A DNA stretch of 64,000 nt from Lederbergia galactosidilytica. GTDB lineage: Bacteria; Bacillota; Bacilli; Bacillales; Bacillaceae_C. Location: assembly GCF_017873565.1 (NCBI RefSeq), contig NZ_JAGGKH010000003.1, positions 268,748 to 332,747 of the forward strand, in the 5' to 3' direction. A model generated the notes under the pieces. That model did not search any database and was not told the DNA's origin. It saw only the letters and a program-made list of their open reading frames with translations. A program made the position numbers and the translations under genes. How positions within the stretch are numbered: position 1 is the stretch's first letter; the number at the start of each line of letters is the position of its first letter. Below are positions 26,946 to 36,313 of this stretch, one piece after another.

Positions 26946-27782
26946 ATGGTTCGAAAAATAGTTATCCTGTTTATTTGTTTATTTGTTTTTTGGGTATTTT
27001 TAGAGGTGAATAATGCGTGGATTCAAACCACAAGATATACAATTAAATCTAAAAAAATTCCAAAAGGGTTTGATGGTTTAAAAATTGTTCAGATTTCCGA
27101 TTTACAGGACGCGACTTTTGGGAAGAAACAAGAAAAGTTGATGAATAAGATAAAAAAGGCAGAACCTGATTTGGTTGTCATTACAGGAGATTTAGTTGAT
27201 AGTAATCGCTATGATTTAGCCAACAGCCGCGATTTGATTGAAAAATTAGTTGCATACACGGACGTCTTTTTTGTTTTGGGAAATCATGAAGCTGCCATTA
27301 ATCAAGTGGATGAAATTACAGAGACTTTATCTTCTCTTGGTGTCCATGTGCTGCGGAATCAGGCGATCCAGTTAAAGAGGGATCATCAGGTTATCTCAAT
27401 TTTAGGAGTGGACGATCCGTTAATGGCGGGGGAGCAACAACCAGAAAAGGCAATGGGACAAATGGTACAAGAGGCACTTTCGTCTGTTCCTCAAGGAAGC
27501 TATACTATTCTTCTTTCTCATCGTCCAGAATTAATGGCTGTTTATGTGGAAAATGAGGTGGATCTCGTGTTTAGTGGCCATGCTCATGGTGGACAAATCC
27601 GTCTTCCAGGACTGGGTGGCTTGATTGCTCCAGGCCAAGGCTGGTTCCCTCGCTATACCTCGGGCGAACATCAAGAAGGAAAGACTACTATGATTATTAG
27701 TAGGGGACTGGGTAATAGCCTTTTTCCTTATCGTATTTTCAATCGCCCCGAAATAATCGCCGTTACCTTGAAAACCATTTAA
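26946..27782 (+). CDS. Metallophosphoesterase with N-terminal membrane anchor
   Basis: 278 residues from the ATG at 26946, after GAAGGG. N-terminal hydrophobic span, then metallophosphatase motifs: ISDLQ, ITGDLVD, LGNHE, LSHRPE and GHAHGGQIRLP. The first motif reads D-L-Q where most members have D-x-H, so one metal ligand differs. Relatives include YkuE-like enzymes; substrate unknown. Confidence 0.85.
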   Translation: MVRKIVILFICLFVFWVFLEVNNAWIQTTRYTIKSKKIPKGFDGLKIVQISDLQDATFGKKQEKLMNKIKKAEPDLVVITGDLVDSNRYDLANSRDLIEKLVAYTDVFFVLGNHEAAINQVDEITETLSSLGVHVLRNQAIQLKRDHQVISILGVDDPLMAGEQQPEKAMGQMVQEALSSVPQGSYTILLSHRPELMAVYVENEVDLVFSGHAHGGQIRLPGLGGLIAPGQGWFPRYTSGEHQEGKTTMIISRGLGNSLFPYRIFNRPEIIAVTLKTI

Positions 27783-27843
27783 AAACGTATAATTTCATCA
27801 TAAATAGGCATCCTTTTCATATAGGTAAAAGGAGGCACTATTC

Positions 27844-28203
27844 ATGTTAAATATTCTACTAAAGATTATTGTGGTTCCAATTGTTTTAATTCTTGCATCT
27901 AAAATATTACCAGGGGTTCATTTTCCCTATCTTTATCAACCGATTGTAACCGGTGTTGTGCTAGCCCTTGTTGGCCATCTATTAGAATGGGCTTTATTAA
28001 AGAAAGAGACTTTTTGGGTATCCCTTGTAATTGACTTTGTCATCTCTGCGATCTTTCTGTATACATTCGCTTATTACTACCAAGATGCCTATGTGACGAT
28101 TTTTGGTGTTGTGCTCACATCGGTGGTGTTAACAGCTATCGAGTTTTTTGTCCATTTATGGTTGCTCGGATCCGGGAGAGCTAGAAAGGAACCGTCCTAT
28201 TAA
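27844..28203 (+). CDS. DUF2512 (YndM-like) membrane protein
   Basis: 119 residues, four predicted membrane segments, with the DUF2512 opening MLNILLKIIVVPIVLILASKILPGV. Bacillaceae-specific family of unknown function. Start follows AAAGGAGG. Confidence 0.75.
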   Translation: MLNILLKIIVVPIVLILASKILPGVHFPYLYQPIVTGVVLALVGHLLEWALLKKETFWVSLVIDFVISAIFLYTFAYYYQDAYVTIFGVVLTSVVLTAIEFFVHLWLLGSGRARKEPSY

Positions 28204-28207
28204 AAAA

Positions 28208-28277
28208 ACAAGCTCCTTCTTTGAAAGGAATGGCCAAGTTTTCGCCGTTATCTTTAAAAGTAGGAGCTTGTCTTTTT
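28208..28277. terminator. Long-loop terminator between convergent genes
   Basis: ACAAGCTCCT (28208-28217) pairs with AGGAGCTTGT (28262-28271), flanked by A- and T-runs, so it can act for both strands. Confidence 0.6.
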
Positions 28278-28281
28278 TCGC

Positions 28282-28923
28282 TTACATCATTTTTAATGCT
28301 TGTTCTATGTCTTTATCACCAGAAATGACTTCAAATATTTTATTTTTTGTCGTTTTAATGTGCAAGGAAGCTACTAGAATATGGGCCACATCTTCACGAG
28401 GAATCTGACGCTCATCGACAATGTCTAATTTCTCCGCAATCGTTACCTTTCCCGTTGAGGGGTCATGAGTGAGACCTCCAGGGCGGACAATGGTGTATGT
28501 CAGTCCACTATTGATGAGATAGTCATCCGCTTCCTTTTTTGCAGCTAAGTAATGTTCAAGGGGTCCTTGTGGCTCGTCTGCTCCAATAGAACTGAGCATC
28601 ACGAAATGGGAGATATGGTTTTCTTTTGCTGAGTCAATGATCTTTTTCGCTCCTTCTTGATCTATCTCAATGGTTTTATCTGCACCCGTATGAGACCCAG
28701 AGCCAGCTGCAAATATGATGGCATCCATTCCCTTCGTAATCTCTTGATCAATTTCTTTTTCGAGGTCTGTTTCAATAACTTCAACAGCTCCCAGCTCCAT
28801 CAACTCTTTTTCCTGTTTCTCGTCCCGCACCATTGCATATGGATGATCATCTGTATGAGTAGCTATATATTCTATAATCAACCGACCTGTATAACCATTT
28901 GCTCCGACAATTAATACTTTCAT
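28282..28923 (-). CDS. NAD(P)-binding SDR-type protein (YhfK-like)
   Basis: 213 residues. MKVLIVGANGYTGRLI is the Rossmann start; 'MDAIIFAAGSGSHTGADKT' and YLAAKKEADDYL, then YTIVRPGGLTHDP, match the NmrA-like YhfK family. Probably a flavin- or NADPH-dependent reductase or redox sensor; substrate unknown. Start after AAGGAAGTGA. Confidence 0.85.
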   Translation of the reverse strand: MKVLIVGANGYTGRLIIEYIATHTDDHPYAMVRDEKQEKELMELGAVEVIETDLEKEIDQEITKGMDAIIFAAGSGSHTGADKTIEIDQEGAKKIIDSAKENHISHFVMLSSIGADEPQGPLEHYLAAKKEADDYLINSGLTYTIVRPGGLTHDPSTGKVTIAEKLDIVDERQIPREDVAHILVASLHIKTTKNKIFEVISGDKDIEQALKMM

Positions 28924-29033
28924 TCCAGTTCACTTCCTTTTTATTATACAATTTCCGTAAATTCTCCCATTTAAACAACACTATAAAAACCTACCATTCT
29001 TTATATACCCTTTAAAAAGTCGTACAAGACCCA

Positions 29034-29050
29034 TAGAATTAAAAATTCTA
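29034..29050. promoter_or_regulatory. Perfect 7-3-7 palindrome just upstream of a -10 box
   Basis: TAGAATT-AAA-AATTCTA, immediately followed by TATAAT at 29052-29057, upstream of the lipoprotein gene. A repressor operator is likely by position; the binding protein is unknown. Confidence 0.5.
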
Positions 29051-29095
29051 CTATAATAAGGAATGTTATTTAATAAAGAAAGTAGGATGAATATA

Positions 29096-29812
29096 ATGAA
29101 AAAAGTAAGAATGCTCTTAAGTACTTTCTTCCTCCTCAGTTTACTAGGCTGTAGCTCTCTAAATGAAAAACAGGCAGAGCAAATGGTAAACTTGTTAGAA
29201 GAAAAGTATGAAGAAGAGTTTGTAGTTACCCATATTGGTCAACGATATGGAACTGCAACGAATGATACGGTGACAACATATGTCCATCCAAAGGAAAATG
29301 AAAACTTGTCATTCAAAGCGATCATGACAAAAGATGGCCAATTAGTAGGGGATGGATATATTCCTGTTTTAATAAGTGATCAATTCAATGACATGATGAA
29401 AAGCGAATTAGAACCTTTAGGGATAGAGAGTGAAACATACACTTTTATTATGAAAGCAAGAAGTGCCGGTGAAACCGATAAATCGATTACGATCGAGGAC
29501 TATGTCGAAAAATATCAACCAGCATATTTCTCAGCACATATGATTGTGAAAGATACGGGAGATGTTAAGGGTGAGCAGTTTGAGCAAGCATTATTAAAAG
29601 CTTATGGAGCGGCCCAAAGTACAACATACCAAATCGGAATTCGGATTATTCCTGCAGATGAATATGATGAAGCAGCTAAAGCCTATCGGAAATTATCTGT
29701 AGTAAAAGATTCATGGTTTAGTGACTATGATTTAGTTGATGAAATTGATGCGGTGGCAGATGGTAATGGCTATAATTTTATCCACCACTCTGATCCAAGA
29801 TATCAAAACTAG
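29096..29812 (+). CDS. Lipoprotein of unknown function
   Basis: About 238 residues. Signal peptide with lipobox LSLLGC, then a mixed domain with no motif that I recognise. Sequence near residues 20-60 (VNLLEEKYEEEFVVTHIGQRYG) is like other Bacillus secreted lipoproteins. Start at the ATG at 29096; 29087 is also possible. Confidence 0.7.
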   Translation: MKKVRMLLSTFFLLSLLGCSSLNEKQAEQMVNLLEEKYEEEFVVTHIGQRYGTATNDTVTTYVHPKENENLSFKAIMTKDGQLVGDGYIPVLISDQFNDMMKSELEPLGIESETYTFIMKARSAGETDKSITIEDYVEKYQPAYFSAHMIVKDTGDVKGEQFEQALLKAYGAAQSTTYQIGIRIIPADEYDEAAKAYRKLSVVKDSWFSDYDLVDEIDAVADGNGYNFIHHSDPRYQN

Positions 29813-29817
29813 ATAAT

Positions 29818-30024
29818 GAGGCTGGGACTAAAATGTCTTCACCAAAGAAAAAAACGAACGACTACGGTATATAAACCCGCTACGGAACTATACCTTGCTT
29901 TTCGTGGGCAAGTGTCAATCCTCCTTAGGCATGAGATCTATGCTCTTGCCGAACTTATACTTCCCGCAGAGTCTACATATATTTCTCTTCTGAGATAATG
30001 GTGAAGCATGGTTTTATCCCAGCC
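29818..30024. repeat. Intergenic repeat bounded by GGCTGGGAC-type inverted ends
   Basis: Left end GAGGCTGGGACTAAAA and right end TTTTATCCCAGCC form an imperfect inverted repeat. The interior carries 'gggcaag...cttgccgaac' segments like the element at 1.7 kb. No ribosome binding site or family supports the short open frames inside. Confidence 0.55.
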
Positions 30025-30181
30025 GTATTGAATACATTTTGATCGTATTACTCCTAGGATTGATTGGAAGGTGAGGACGCTTTTGCTCATATCTTTCCTT
30101 ACTAGCTCCCTCATTATTTGAATCCTCTGTCTGTAAATTTAACATGAACTCTTGCATTATTAAATTTGCCATTGTAGGCAA
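30014..30181 (-). CDS. Possible small protein (55 aa)
   Basis: A TTG at 30181 lies eight bases after GAGGGGGGTG on the minus strand, giving a 55-residue hydrophilic protein (ANLIMQEFMLNLQTED...). Its end runs into the repeat. No family resemblance, so this may be chance. Confidence 0.3.
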   Translation of the reverse strand: MPTMANLIMQEFMLNLQTEDSNNEGASKERYEQKRPHLPINPRSNTIKMYSIRLG

Positions 30182-30229
30182 ACATGCATCACCCCCCCTC
30201 ATTCTAATTTCCACTTTTATCAATATAAT

Positions 30230-30748
30230 AAGTCAGTGTTTAACATTAAGCGGATTAAATTCATAATTGTATCGATGTTAAACACACGAACGGTATTATT
30301 TAAGAAGACTAAATTGTTACTCCATGTATTTCCCTAACTCAGTTGATAAAAGCGGAAGCTGGAGACTCTTAGGGAATTAGCTTGCCGCAGGATAGCGGGA
30401 GCAAGCTCGCCGACAAAGAACACAGGCTCAATCCACCGGCAAGCTTAAAGCGCAACACTTGCGTAACCAGCATCCGGCAGACCTCCGAGAAAGCATACCT
30501 GGAGCGTAAATCAACGTCGTTCGGATTTAATGCTATTAACTTTATTATGAAAATGAGTGAATCGTGTTCAAATTAAGAATAAAACGAGTTCTTGTCAAAA
30601 GTTGCTGAAAGTAAAAAATACCCAAAAATGCCCCGAAAACTATTTGGTGTGAATGACAAAACCTCTCTTTAAGTGACAGTTTTAGAGAGAGGAAATATGA
30701 AGCATTCCATTGAAAATTTAGAATAACAAGAATATCGGGAGGGATTTA
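30230..30748. other. Intergenic region with repeat fragments
   Basis: Contains 'cacgaacg...ttgttactcca' matching, with divergence, a stretch near 33.05 kb, and a GC-rich part (30380-30500: 'gcttgccgcagg...gcaagctcgccgac') related to the dispersed repeats. The open frame at 30382-30576 is rejected as repeat-derived. Confidence 0.4.
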
Positions 30749-31243
30749 GTGGAACAGTCACTTTTTACTTCGGAAGCGGCGAAAAACCTAGGTGTTGGTG
30801 TGAGTACTTTAAGAAAGTATGCGGCTTTATTAGAGGCAAAGGGATATGAATTCGAACGTGGTCAACATAATAATGGGCGGATCTTTAAAGGGGAAGATTT
30901 AGAAATCTTATCTTCTATGTTAAAAAAAATGGAAGAAGGCTTGTCAGTTGAAGCAGCGGCAGAGTCAATGGTAGGACAAGGGAGAAAGGCTATTCCATCA
31001 TCATCACAATCGAATGATCTGCAGGAATTTATTGCTCAAATCAAAGAATTAGAAGTCCAACAAGCTTCGCTGACAGAAATGAATCGGCATCTTGTTAAGC
31101 AGGTGGAAATATTGACAGAGAAAATAGAAGAAAGGGAGAGAGAACAACAATTATTTCGCTTAATCGAAGAATCTCGTAAAAAGAAGAAACGAAAGGGGAT
31201 TGCTTTCCTAGGACCGTTAAATCCTTTAGTTGGTAAGAGATAG
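30749..31243 (+). CDS. MerR-like HTH protein with coiled coil (RacA/DUF3967-like)
   Basis: 164 residues. MerR-type HTH at residues 4-60 (FTSEAAKNLGVGVSTLRKYAALLEAKGY), then a coiled coil (about 95-140), ending in a basic tail RKKKKRKG. This layout resembles RacA and DUF3967 proteins, which bind DNA; RacA itself anchors the chromosome in sporulation. GTG start after GGGAGGG. Confidence 0.72.
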   Translation: MEQSLFTSEAAKNLGVGVSTLRKYAALLEAKGYEFERGQHNNGRIFKGEDLEILSSMLKKMEEGLSVEAAAESMVGQGRKAIPSSSQSNDLQEFIAQIKELEVQQASLTEMNRHLVKQVEILTEKIEEREREQQLFRLIEESRKKKKRKGIAFLGPLNPLVGKR

Positions 31244-31441
31244 AGCGATAAGGTCAAATTTCATTTGGCCAATTTTTATTCCTCCATATTAGGTGCTGCA
31301 AATACTAGAAAAAATGATCCTATTTATTAGGTATTTCCATAAAATGGTAATTTTTATAGGAGAATTATGTAAAGTCTACATATTTGTATGCGCCTACATG
31401 CTATAATAGAGGCATTAAGAATATGAGGGGGATTTGAATAC

Positions 31442-31804
31442 ATGGCCATAAATTTTGTTGATCAGTCCATCGATGAGATATGGGAGCAGATTACCCGCAT
31501 GATGAATAAGCATCCCGATCCACATCAAGACTCTGAATGTGTTTATCAGTTTGATCTATCTGGAGAAATAAATGGTACTTATCAGCTTATTTTAAATAAA
31601 GGAAGGGTCTCGGTGGAAAAGGGAGCCCCTTATAACTCTGAATGTAGAATTGCAATGGATTTTAATGAATTCAAACAGCTCCTTTTCGGCTGTCTTAATA
31701 GTACAAAGGCTTATATGATGGGAAAAATAAAAGTAGATGGTAGTCTTGGCTTAGCTTTAAAGCTAGAAATGTTAATGAAGAAGTATAAGGATAATTATTG
31801 TTAA
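31442..31804 (+). CDS. SCP2 sterol-binding domain protein
   Basis: 120 residues. The SCP2 pattern is visible: FDLSGEINGTYQLILNKGRVSVEKG, then 'CRIAMDFNEFKQLLFG' and a C-terminal 'YMMGKIKVDGSLGLALKLEMLMKKY'. Binds hydrophobic ligands in other systems; ligand unknown here. Start after GAGGGGG. Confidence 0.82.
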   Translation: MAINFVDQSIDEIWEQITRMMNKHPDPHQDSECVYQFDLSGEINGTYQLILNKGRVSVEKGAPYNSECRIAMDFNEFKQLLFGCLNSTKAYMMGKIKVDGSLGLALKLEMLMKKYKDNYC

Positions 31805-31913
31805 AGTGAATAAAAATTAGTTCATCTATCCCTTTCATAAATTGGAATGCTATAAATATTATATTAGTATGTTATGACCTACTAAACATAGAGCTGAATA
31901 GGCAGTGGCAACC

Positions 31914-32208
31914 CGAGGCTGGGACATAACTAAAATGCTAAGCCTCAAAAGCGAATATTGCATTACCTTAGCGGAGGAAATATACGTAGACTCCTGCGGG
32001 AAGTAAGAGTCCGACAAGACCCCGGAAGGCGAAGCCTGAGGAGGCTTGACACTAGGGAAAGCAGGCTAAGTTCGCGCCGTCCTGGCGCAACGCCTGCATG
32101 ACCCACATCCTGTAGGCCTTCGGAAGCGAAGTATATTTCCGGAGTGGGTTATTTTCACGCTAATAGTTCGGACTTTACTCAAGCGAAAACACTTTTGTCC
32201 CAGCCTCG
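31914..32208. repeat. Repeat unit with perfect 12-bp inverted ends, containing TCCT hairpins
   Basis: CGAGGCTGGGAC (31914-31925) and GTCCCAGCCTCG (32197-32208). Inside, a stem GCAGGC/GCCTGC encloses the hairpin GCGCC-GTCCT-GGCGC (32074-32088). A second, weaker one is CAC-ATCCT-GTA near 32104. Member of the dispersed family described at 19.16 kb. Confidence 0.7.
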
Positions 32209-32471
32209 TTTTTATTTTTTTATGTGAAAGTAGATTTGCCACGGATTTGTACATACTTTAGGAAAGTTGTAGGAATATATTAATATTTACTTGCAGAAAC
32301 TTTTTAATTTCTTACATAAATCGTGATTATATTCAAGTAACTTGGGTAAAGTAATAAAAGTTAGGACAAAATAGTTGACAAATTCATTAAGCTTTTAAAA
32401 AACGATATACAGTCACTAGAATTTGAGGTAAAATATAACTAAGATGTCAAATCTTAAAGAGGTGGATCTTC
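32209..32471. other. AT-rich upstream region of a small gene
   Basis: Possible -10 TAAAAT near 32431; no definite -35. Nothing else recognised. Confidence 0.3.
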
Positions 32472-32621
32472 TTGCAAAGAGATCATGACCAACTTCAGAA
32501 AATGATATGTAGTCTATCGGAGATTGGTGTAAAAATATCGAAAACGAAGTCTAGATTAGAACTAAGTAAGGTAGTTGAAAATGTGGATAGACTTCGGAAA
32601 TACCCTGAGCTACATTCATAA
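32472..32621 (+). CDS. Small protein (49 aa), unknown function
   Basis: A TTG at 32472 follows GAGGTGG at six bases. The predicted product is helical, amphipathic and basic (SLSEIGVKISKTKSRLELSKVVENVDRLRKYPELHS). A convincing terminator begins five bases after the stop, which supports a real transcript. I do not recognise it; it is not a Spo0E or SinI match. Confidence 0.6.
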   Translation: MQRDHDQLQKMICSLSEIGVKISKTKSRLELSKVVENVDRLRKYPELHS

Positions 32622-32625
32622 GGGA

Positions 32626-32669
32626 AAATAAACTGGGCATACATTTTGACATGTCTAGTTTATTTTTTT
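32626..32669 (+). terminator. Terminator after the 49-aa gene
   Basis: AAATAAACT (32626-32634) pairs with AGTTTATTT (32657-32665), with an inner GCATAC/CATGTC region, then a run of T. Confidence 0.75.
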
Positions 32670-33169
32670 GTTTGTTTATATGTTTCATGATGAAGGCAAT
32701 TTAGTAGCCCGTTATATAGCGTATTTTAAAAATATCTTTAACCCATATTCTGCTTGGAAATCTCCCAAAAAAATACAGATGATATGATCGTGCTTTCAAC
32801 GTCTTCCAAATCAAAGATTTAAAGTATCTTGCTTTAATCCCGCTTTTATTACCCATGCTTGATGTTTTATATGTGAAACCTACCTTTATCTGTCATATTA
32901 AACTTATCCAACTAAAGAGGATAAAATCCCTGTGACAGACTTCAATTTCCTTTAAACCTTTCTCTTCATATATTTTTATTCTTCGGAAATTATAATAACC
33001 CATCAAAAAAATAGAGTCCATTTCATCATTGCTTATTAATGATCAATACACGAACGTTTTTGTTAAAGGAGATTGAATTGTTAGTCAATGTGTTTTCTTA
33101 ACTTTCTTAATTAAAGGAAGGTGGCGACCATATACGTCAACTTAAGCCTTTTCTTGGTCTATTTCCCTA
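32670..33169. other. Non-coding or decayed stretch
   Basis: About 500 bases with no coherent gene. Near 33040-33120, sequence resembles the stretch near 30280-30370, hinting at an old repeat or insertion boundary. Confidence 0.35.
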
Positions 33170-33832
33170 TAGTTCTACTTTAGTAAATTTAATAATTTAC
33201 CAAAAATCAGTTTTACCTTTTCAAAAAACGGGAACTGTAAAACTAACCTTGAAATGAGGGCATGCTCAATAAACCCCATTTCTCCCTTTTTTAAAAAAGG
33301 TGTGTTATTTATGCTAGCCAGCCAATTGGACCGGGGCCTTTCACATTTTTTCGGCCAATGCTGGCTAGAATTTTGAGTAAATCTTTTATAGCCGTTCGCC
33401 AGCCTGGTGCTGCGCGTGCTTGCCATAAACCCCATAATTGTTCGCTCACTTCTCTCATCGCAATTTGCTCACTAAGAATCATCCGTTTTTCCTCCCAAAA
33501 ATAAATGCGTAGCTGGTATGTCATAAGCACACTTATTAGTAAAGTGATCAACTCTGCATACAGGTGACATTGCCATCCTTTCCAACTTCATTTCTCGATA
33601 CTGAGCCACTTTCATATCAGATTTCCAAGACTTGAAGAGAAGTTCAATTTGCCAGCGATAACGATACAGTTCAAAAATTTCTGAAGCAGGGACTTTTATA
33701 GGTAAATTAGTCACATGAATGGAAACATCGGAAAGGTCCCTAGATTTTTGTTTAATCTTTCCTGGTTTTGTCTGACTGCGCCTATTAATCCGTTTTTCCT
33801 GACGTCTCTGTTCTTTAGCTGTCATGCGGTAG
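33170..33832 (-). mobile_element. IS4-family transposase remnant
   Basis: On the minus strand, the C-terminal part of an IS4-type transposase is readable. It has the conserved Y-(2)-R-(3)-E-(6)-K box, seen as YRYRWQIELLFKSWKSD. A single-base frameshift near 33580 splits it from the following segment (LYAELITLLISVLMTYQL...). The N-terminal catalytic part is gone, truncated by the adjacent broken gene near 33833. Both intact terminal repeats are missing, so it is an inactive relic. Confidence 0.75.
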
Positions 33833-34494
33833 ATATACAGGGGAAATGATATTGCTTCCTTTTTTGAAACTGAAATTCCAATGAATTTAAAACGTCAATT
33901 AAAAAATTGGATCGAACTCTACTCGCCAATGATGTTTGAGTTATTACGAAGATTAGAGGGAGAAATTTCAAATGGTTTAAGTAGGGCATTTGAAGAGCAA
34001 CTACAAGTGAAATCTGGGATCCATATGCCCATGTCAAAAGAATATGGGGATTTGACGTTTAAGGTGGAAAAGCCTTCTGATTCCTTGGTTACTTCTGGGG
34101 TGATTGTTGGGGGGGCAAGTCAATTTTATTGACGCTTGGTGCACCGATGTTCATGCCCATAATTGGGATGGCTGGGCTACCCTTCATACAGAAAAAACTC
34201 CTGCAAAAACAGCTTGAAGACTTAAAACCTAAATTGTTAGCGGACTTAACAATAAAGTTGCAAGAGGTGCATTTTCGATTCTATAAAGAAGTTGAGAATT
34301 ATGTGGTTTCTTCGATTTCCCATATAGAAAATGAAACAAATCTAGTCTTTCAAAATAAAAGTGAAATGCATGAACAAGCACTTTTACAAAAGTTAGATCA
34401 ATTACACAAAGGAGTTACTACAGAGGAAGAAACGCAAGTAAAGTATAGAGAGGCACTTTTGCAATTAGAGAATCAACAAAAATTATTAAGATAG
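33833..34494 (+). pseudogene. Broken gene, possibly dynamin-like GTPase C-terminus
   Basis: Reads IYRGNDIASFFETEIP and onward from 33833, then shifts frame within a run of seven G (34109-34115) and continues as TLGAPMFMPIIGMAGLPF with a coiled-coil C-terminus to 34494. The hydrophobic segment flanked by long helices resembles the membrane-binding end of bacterial dynamin-like proteins; that identity is tentative. The 5' end is cut off by the IS4 remnant. Confidence 0.5.
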
Positions 34495-34507
34495 GAGGCA
34501 GTTGGTC

Positions 34508-34863
34508 TTGAATGATCCAAATGTTTTTTCGAATGATGAATCAAGTTCCTTAATGCAAAGTTTTGATGATGTTTTTCAAATAGAACAGCCGGCAGTTCCG
34601 CTGCTATCACCCGCGGAATATTTTAGTCAGCATGTGCATTCTACAAACGGCCAAAACGAAGTCGTTTTTAATCATCCTGATCCTTTATCACAAATTGGTA
34701 AGTACAGTATACCAACTTGTAATCTGCATACAGTAGATCCACACTATGTGAAGCCATACGTAAAAGCGGATGGTACCTTGTAGATGGATATTGGCGCGGG
34801 GGTGAAGGGGGTTATTTACGCTCCAATCCCGATCACACCACATTCAATAATTTGGGGAAATAA
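34508..34863 (+). pseudogene. Broken downstream gene, unknown
   Basis: Starts at a TTG nine bases after AGGAGG, runs to a stop at 34783, but the sense continues in another frame (VDGYWRGGEGGYLRSNP) to 34863. The KADGT...VDGYWRGG motif recurs in many surface or toxin-associated proteins, but I cannot name the family. Probably a companion of the broken gene upstream. Confidence 0.5.
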
Positions 34864-34951
34864 AATGAGATTCCATACATGGATGGAAGTAGAGCTTTTT
34901 AGTGTGAAATAATGCGATGTACGGAAAGGTGTAGAGGAGCCGCAAAGCCAT

Positions 34952-36262
34952 CTACACCTTTCTTACTTCCACTGTACTAATATGGGAACCTTCCATAGCC
35001 TGGACTTTGAATTGGTATCCGTCTGCTTCAATAATATCTCCTTCGTGTAAGTCATATTTTTGTGTCAATAACCAGCCGCCGATTGTATCTACCTCATCTT
35101 CAAGTAGGTGAATATTTAGTATGTCATTTACTTCCTCTATAAGTAGTTTTGCTTCAAAGACATAATGGTCCTCGGCAATTTCACGGATTTCTGGGAGCTC
35201 ATCTGAATCAAATTCATCGCGAATTTCTCCCACAATTTCTTCAAGAATATCTTCTACTGTAATAATACCAGCTGTCCCACCATACTCATCTAGCAAAACA
35301 GCCATATGAGTTCTTTCCTTTTGCATTTTCACTAAAAGGCTTTGGATAGGGATTGTTTCGATTACTCGAATGATTGGTTTCACATAAGCTGTAATGGGCT
35401 CATCACCGAGACAATCTCCATGTATACAGTCGGTCAGAAATTCTTTTACATTGACGAGGCCAATGATGGAATCTTTATCTCCATCAATTACTGGATACCT
35501 GGTAAATCTTTCGTGCCTGATTGTTTCCAGAATTTCCTCAATTGAAGCAGACCTTTCAATTGTATAAACTTCCACCCTAGGCACCATAATTTCCTTGGCA
35601 ATGCGATTGTCAAATTCAAAAATTTTATTAACATAACGATATTCTGACTGATTAATTTCACCACTTTTTAGACTTTCTGAAAGGATAATTCGCAACTCCT
35701 CTTCAGAATGGGCAATTTCGTTTTCTGAGGAATGTTTAAAGCCAAATAATTTTACAATAAATCTGGCTGAATGATTAAGAATCCAGATAAAGGGATACAT
35801 AATTTTGTAAAAAAAGATGAGTGGAGCTGAAACGGCTATGGCAACCTGCTCCGCTTTTTGAATTGCGATCGTTTTGGGAGCTAATTCTCCTACTACAACA
35901 TTGAAAAAAGTAACAATAGTAAATGCTAGAACAAACGAAATGATCTTTACAAAGGAATCGGCAATCGGTAATTTTTCGAATATAGGCTTAAATAATGCCT
36001 GCACTGTAGGCTCACCAAGCCATCCTAAACCAAGAGCTGCAACAGTTATACCAAGTTGGGTAGCAGATAAATAACCATCTAAATTGGCTAAAAGTTTTTT
36101 TGTTGTAATTGCCCGAGAATTACCTTCAGCAATTAATTGATCAATTCTAGAACTTCGGACTTTTACAATGGCAAATTCAGAGGCAACGAAGAATGCAGTT
36201 AAAGCAATTAGTAAAATGACAAGAAAAATATTTAAAAAAAGCAATGGAGTATCTTGCCTCAA
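34952..36262 (-). CDS. HlyC/CorC family transporter with CBS domains
   Basis: 436 residues. DUF21 membrane domain (four spans in the first ~200 residues), a CBS pair (about residues 215-330), and a CorC/HlyC transporter-associated domain. Family members export or regulate divalent cations such as magnesium. The start is uncertain: the TTG at 36262 is about 22 bases from GAGGAGGTGA. Confidence 0.85.
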   Translation of the reverse strand: MRQDTPLLFLNIFLVILLIALTAFFVASEFAIVKVRSSRIDQLIAEGNSRAITTKKLLANLDGYLSATQLGITVAALGLGWLGEPTVQALFKPIFEKLPIADSFVKIISFVLAFTIVTFFNVVVGELAPKTIAIQKAEQVAIAVSAPLIFFYKIMYPFIWILNHSARFIVKLFGFKHSSENEIAHSEEELRIILSESLKSGEINQSEYRYVNKIFEFDNRIAKEIMVPRVEVYTIERSASIEEILETIRHERFTRYPVIDGDKDSIIGLVNVKEFLTDCIHGDCLGDEPITAYVKPIIRVIETIPIQSLLVKMQKERTHMAVLLDEYGGTAGIITVEDILEEIVGEIRDEFDSDELPEIREIAEDHYVFEAKLLIEEVNDILNIHLLEDEVDTIGGWLLTQKYDLHEGDIIEADGYQFKVQAMEGSHISTVEVRKV

Positions 36263-36313
36263 GCTAAACTACTTAAAGCAAGATTTCACCTCCTCAGATT
36301 TAAAGTTAATAGC

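Noticed and set aside
29816..29998. Open frame of 60 codons
   Set aside because: Entirely within the inverted-end repeat; no start signal.
30382..30576. Open frame of 64 codons
   Set aside because: Falls inside GC-rich repeat sequence and lacks a ribosome binding site.
33822..34037. Minus-strand open frame over the broken dynamin-like gene
   Set aside because: Shadow of the plus-strand coding sequence, which has the coherent protein-like reading.
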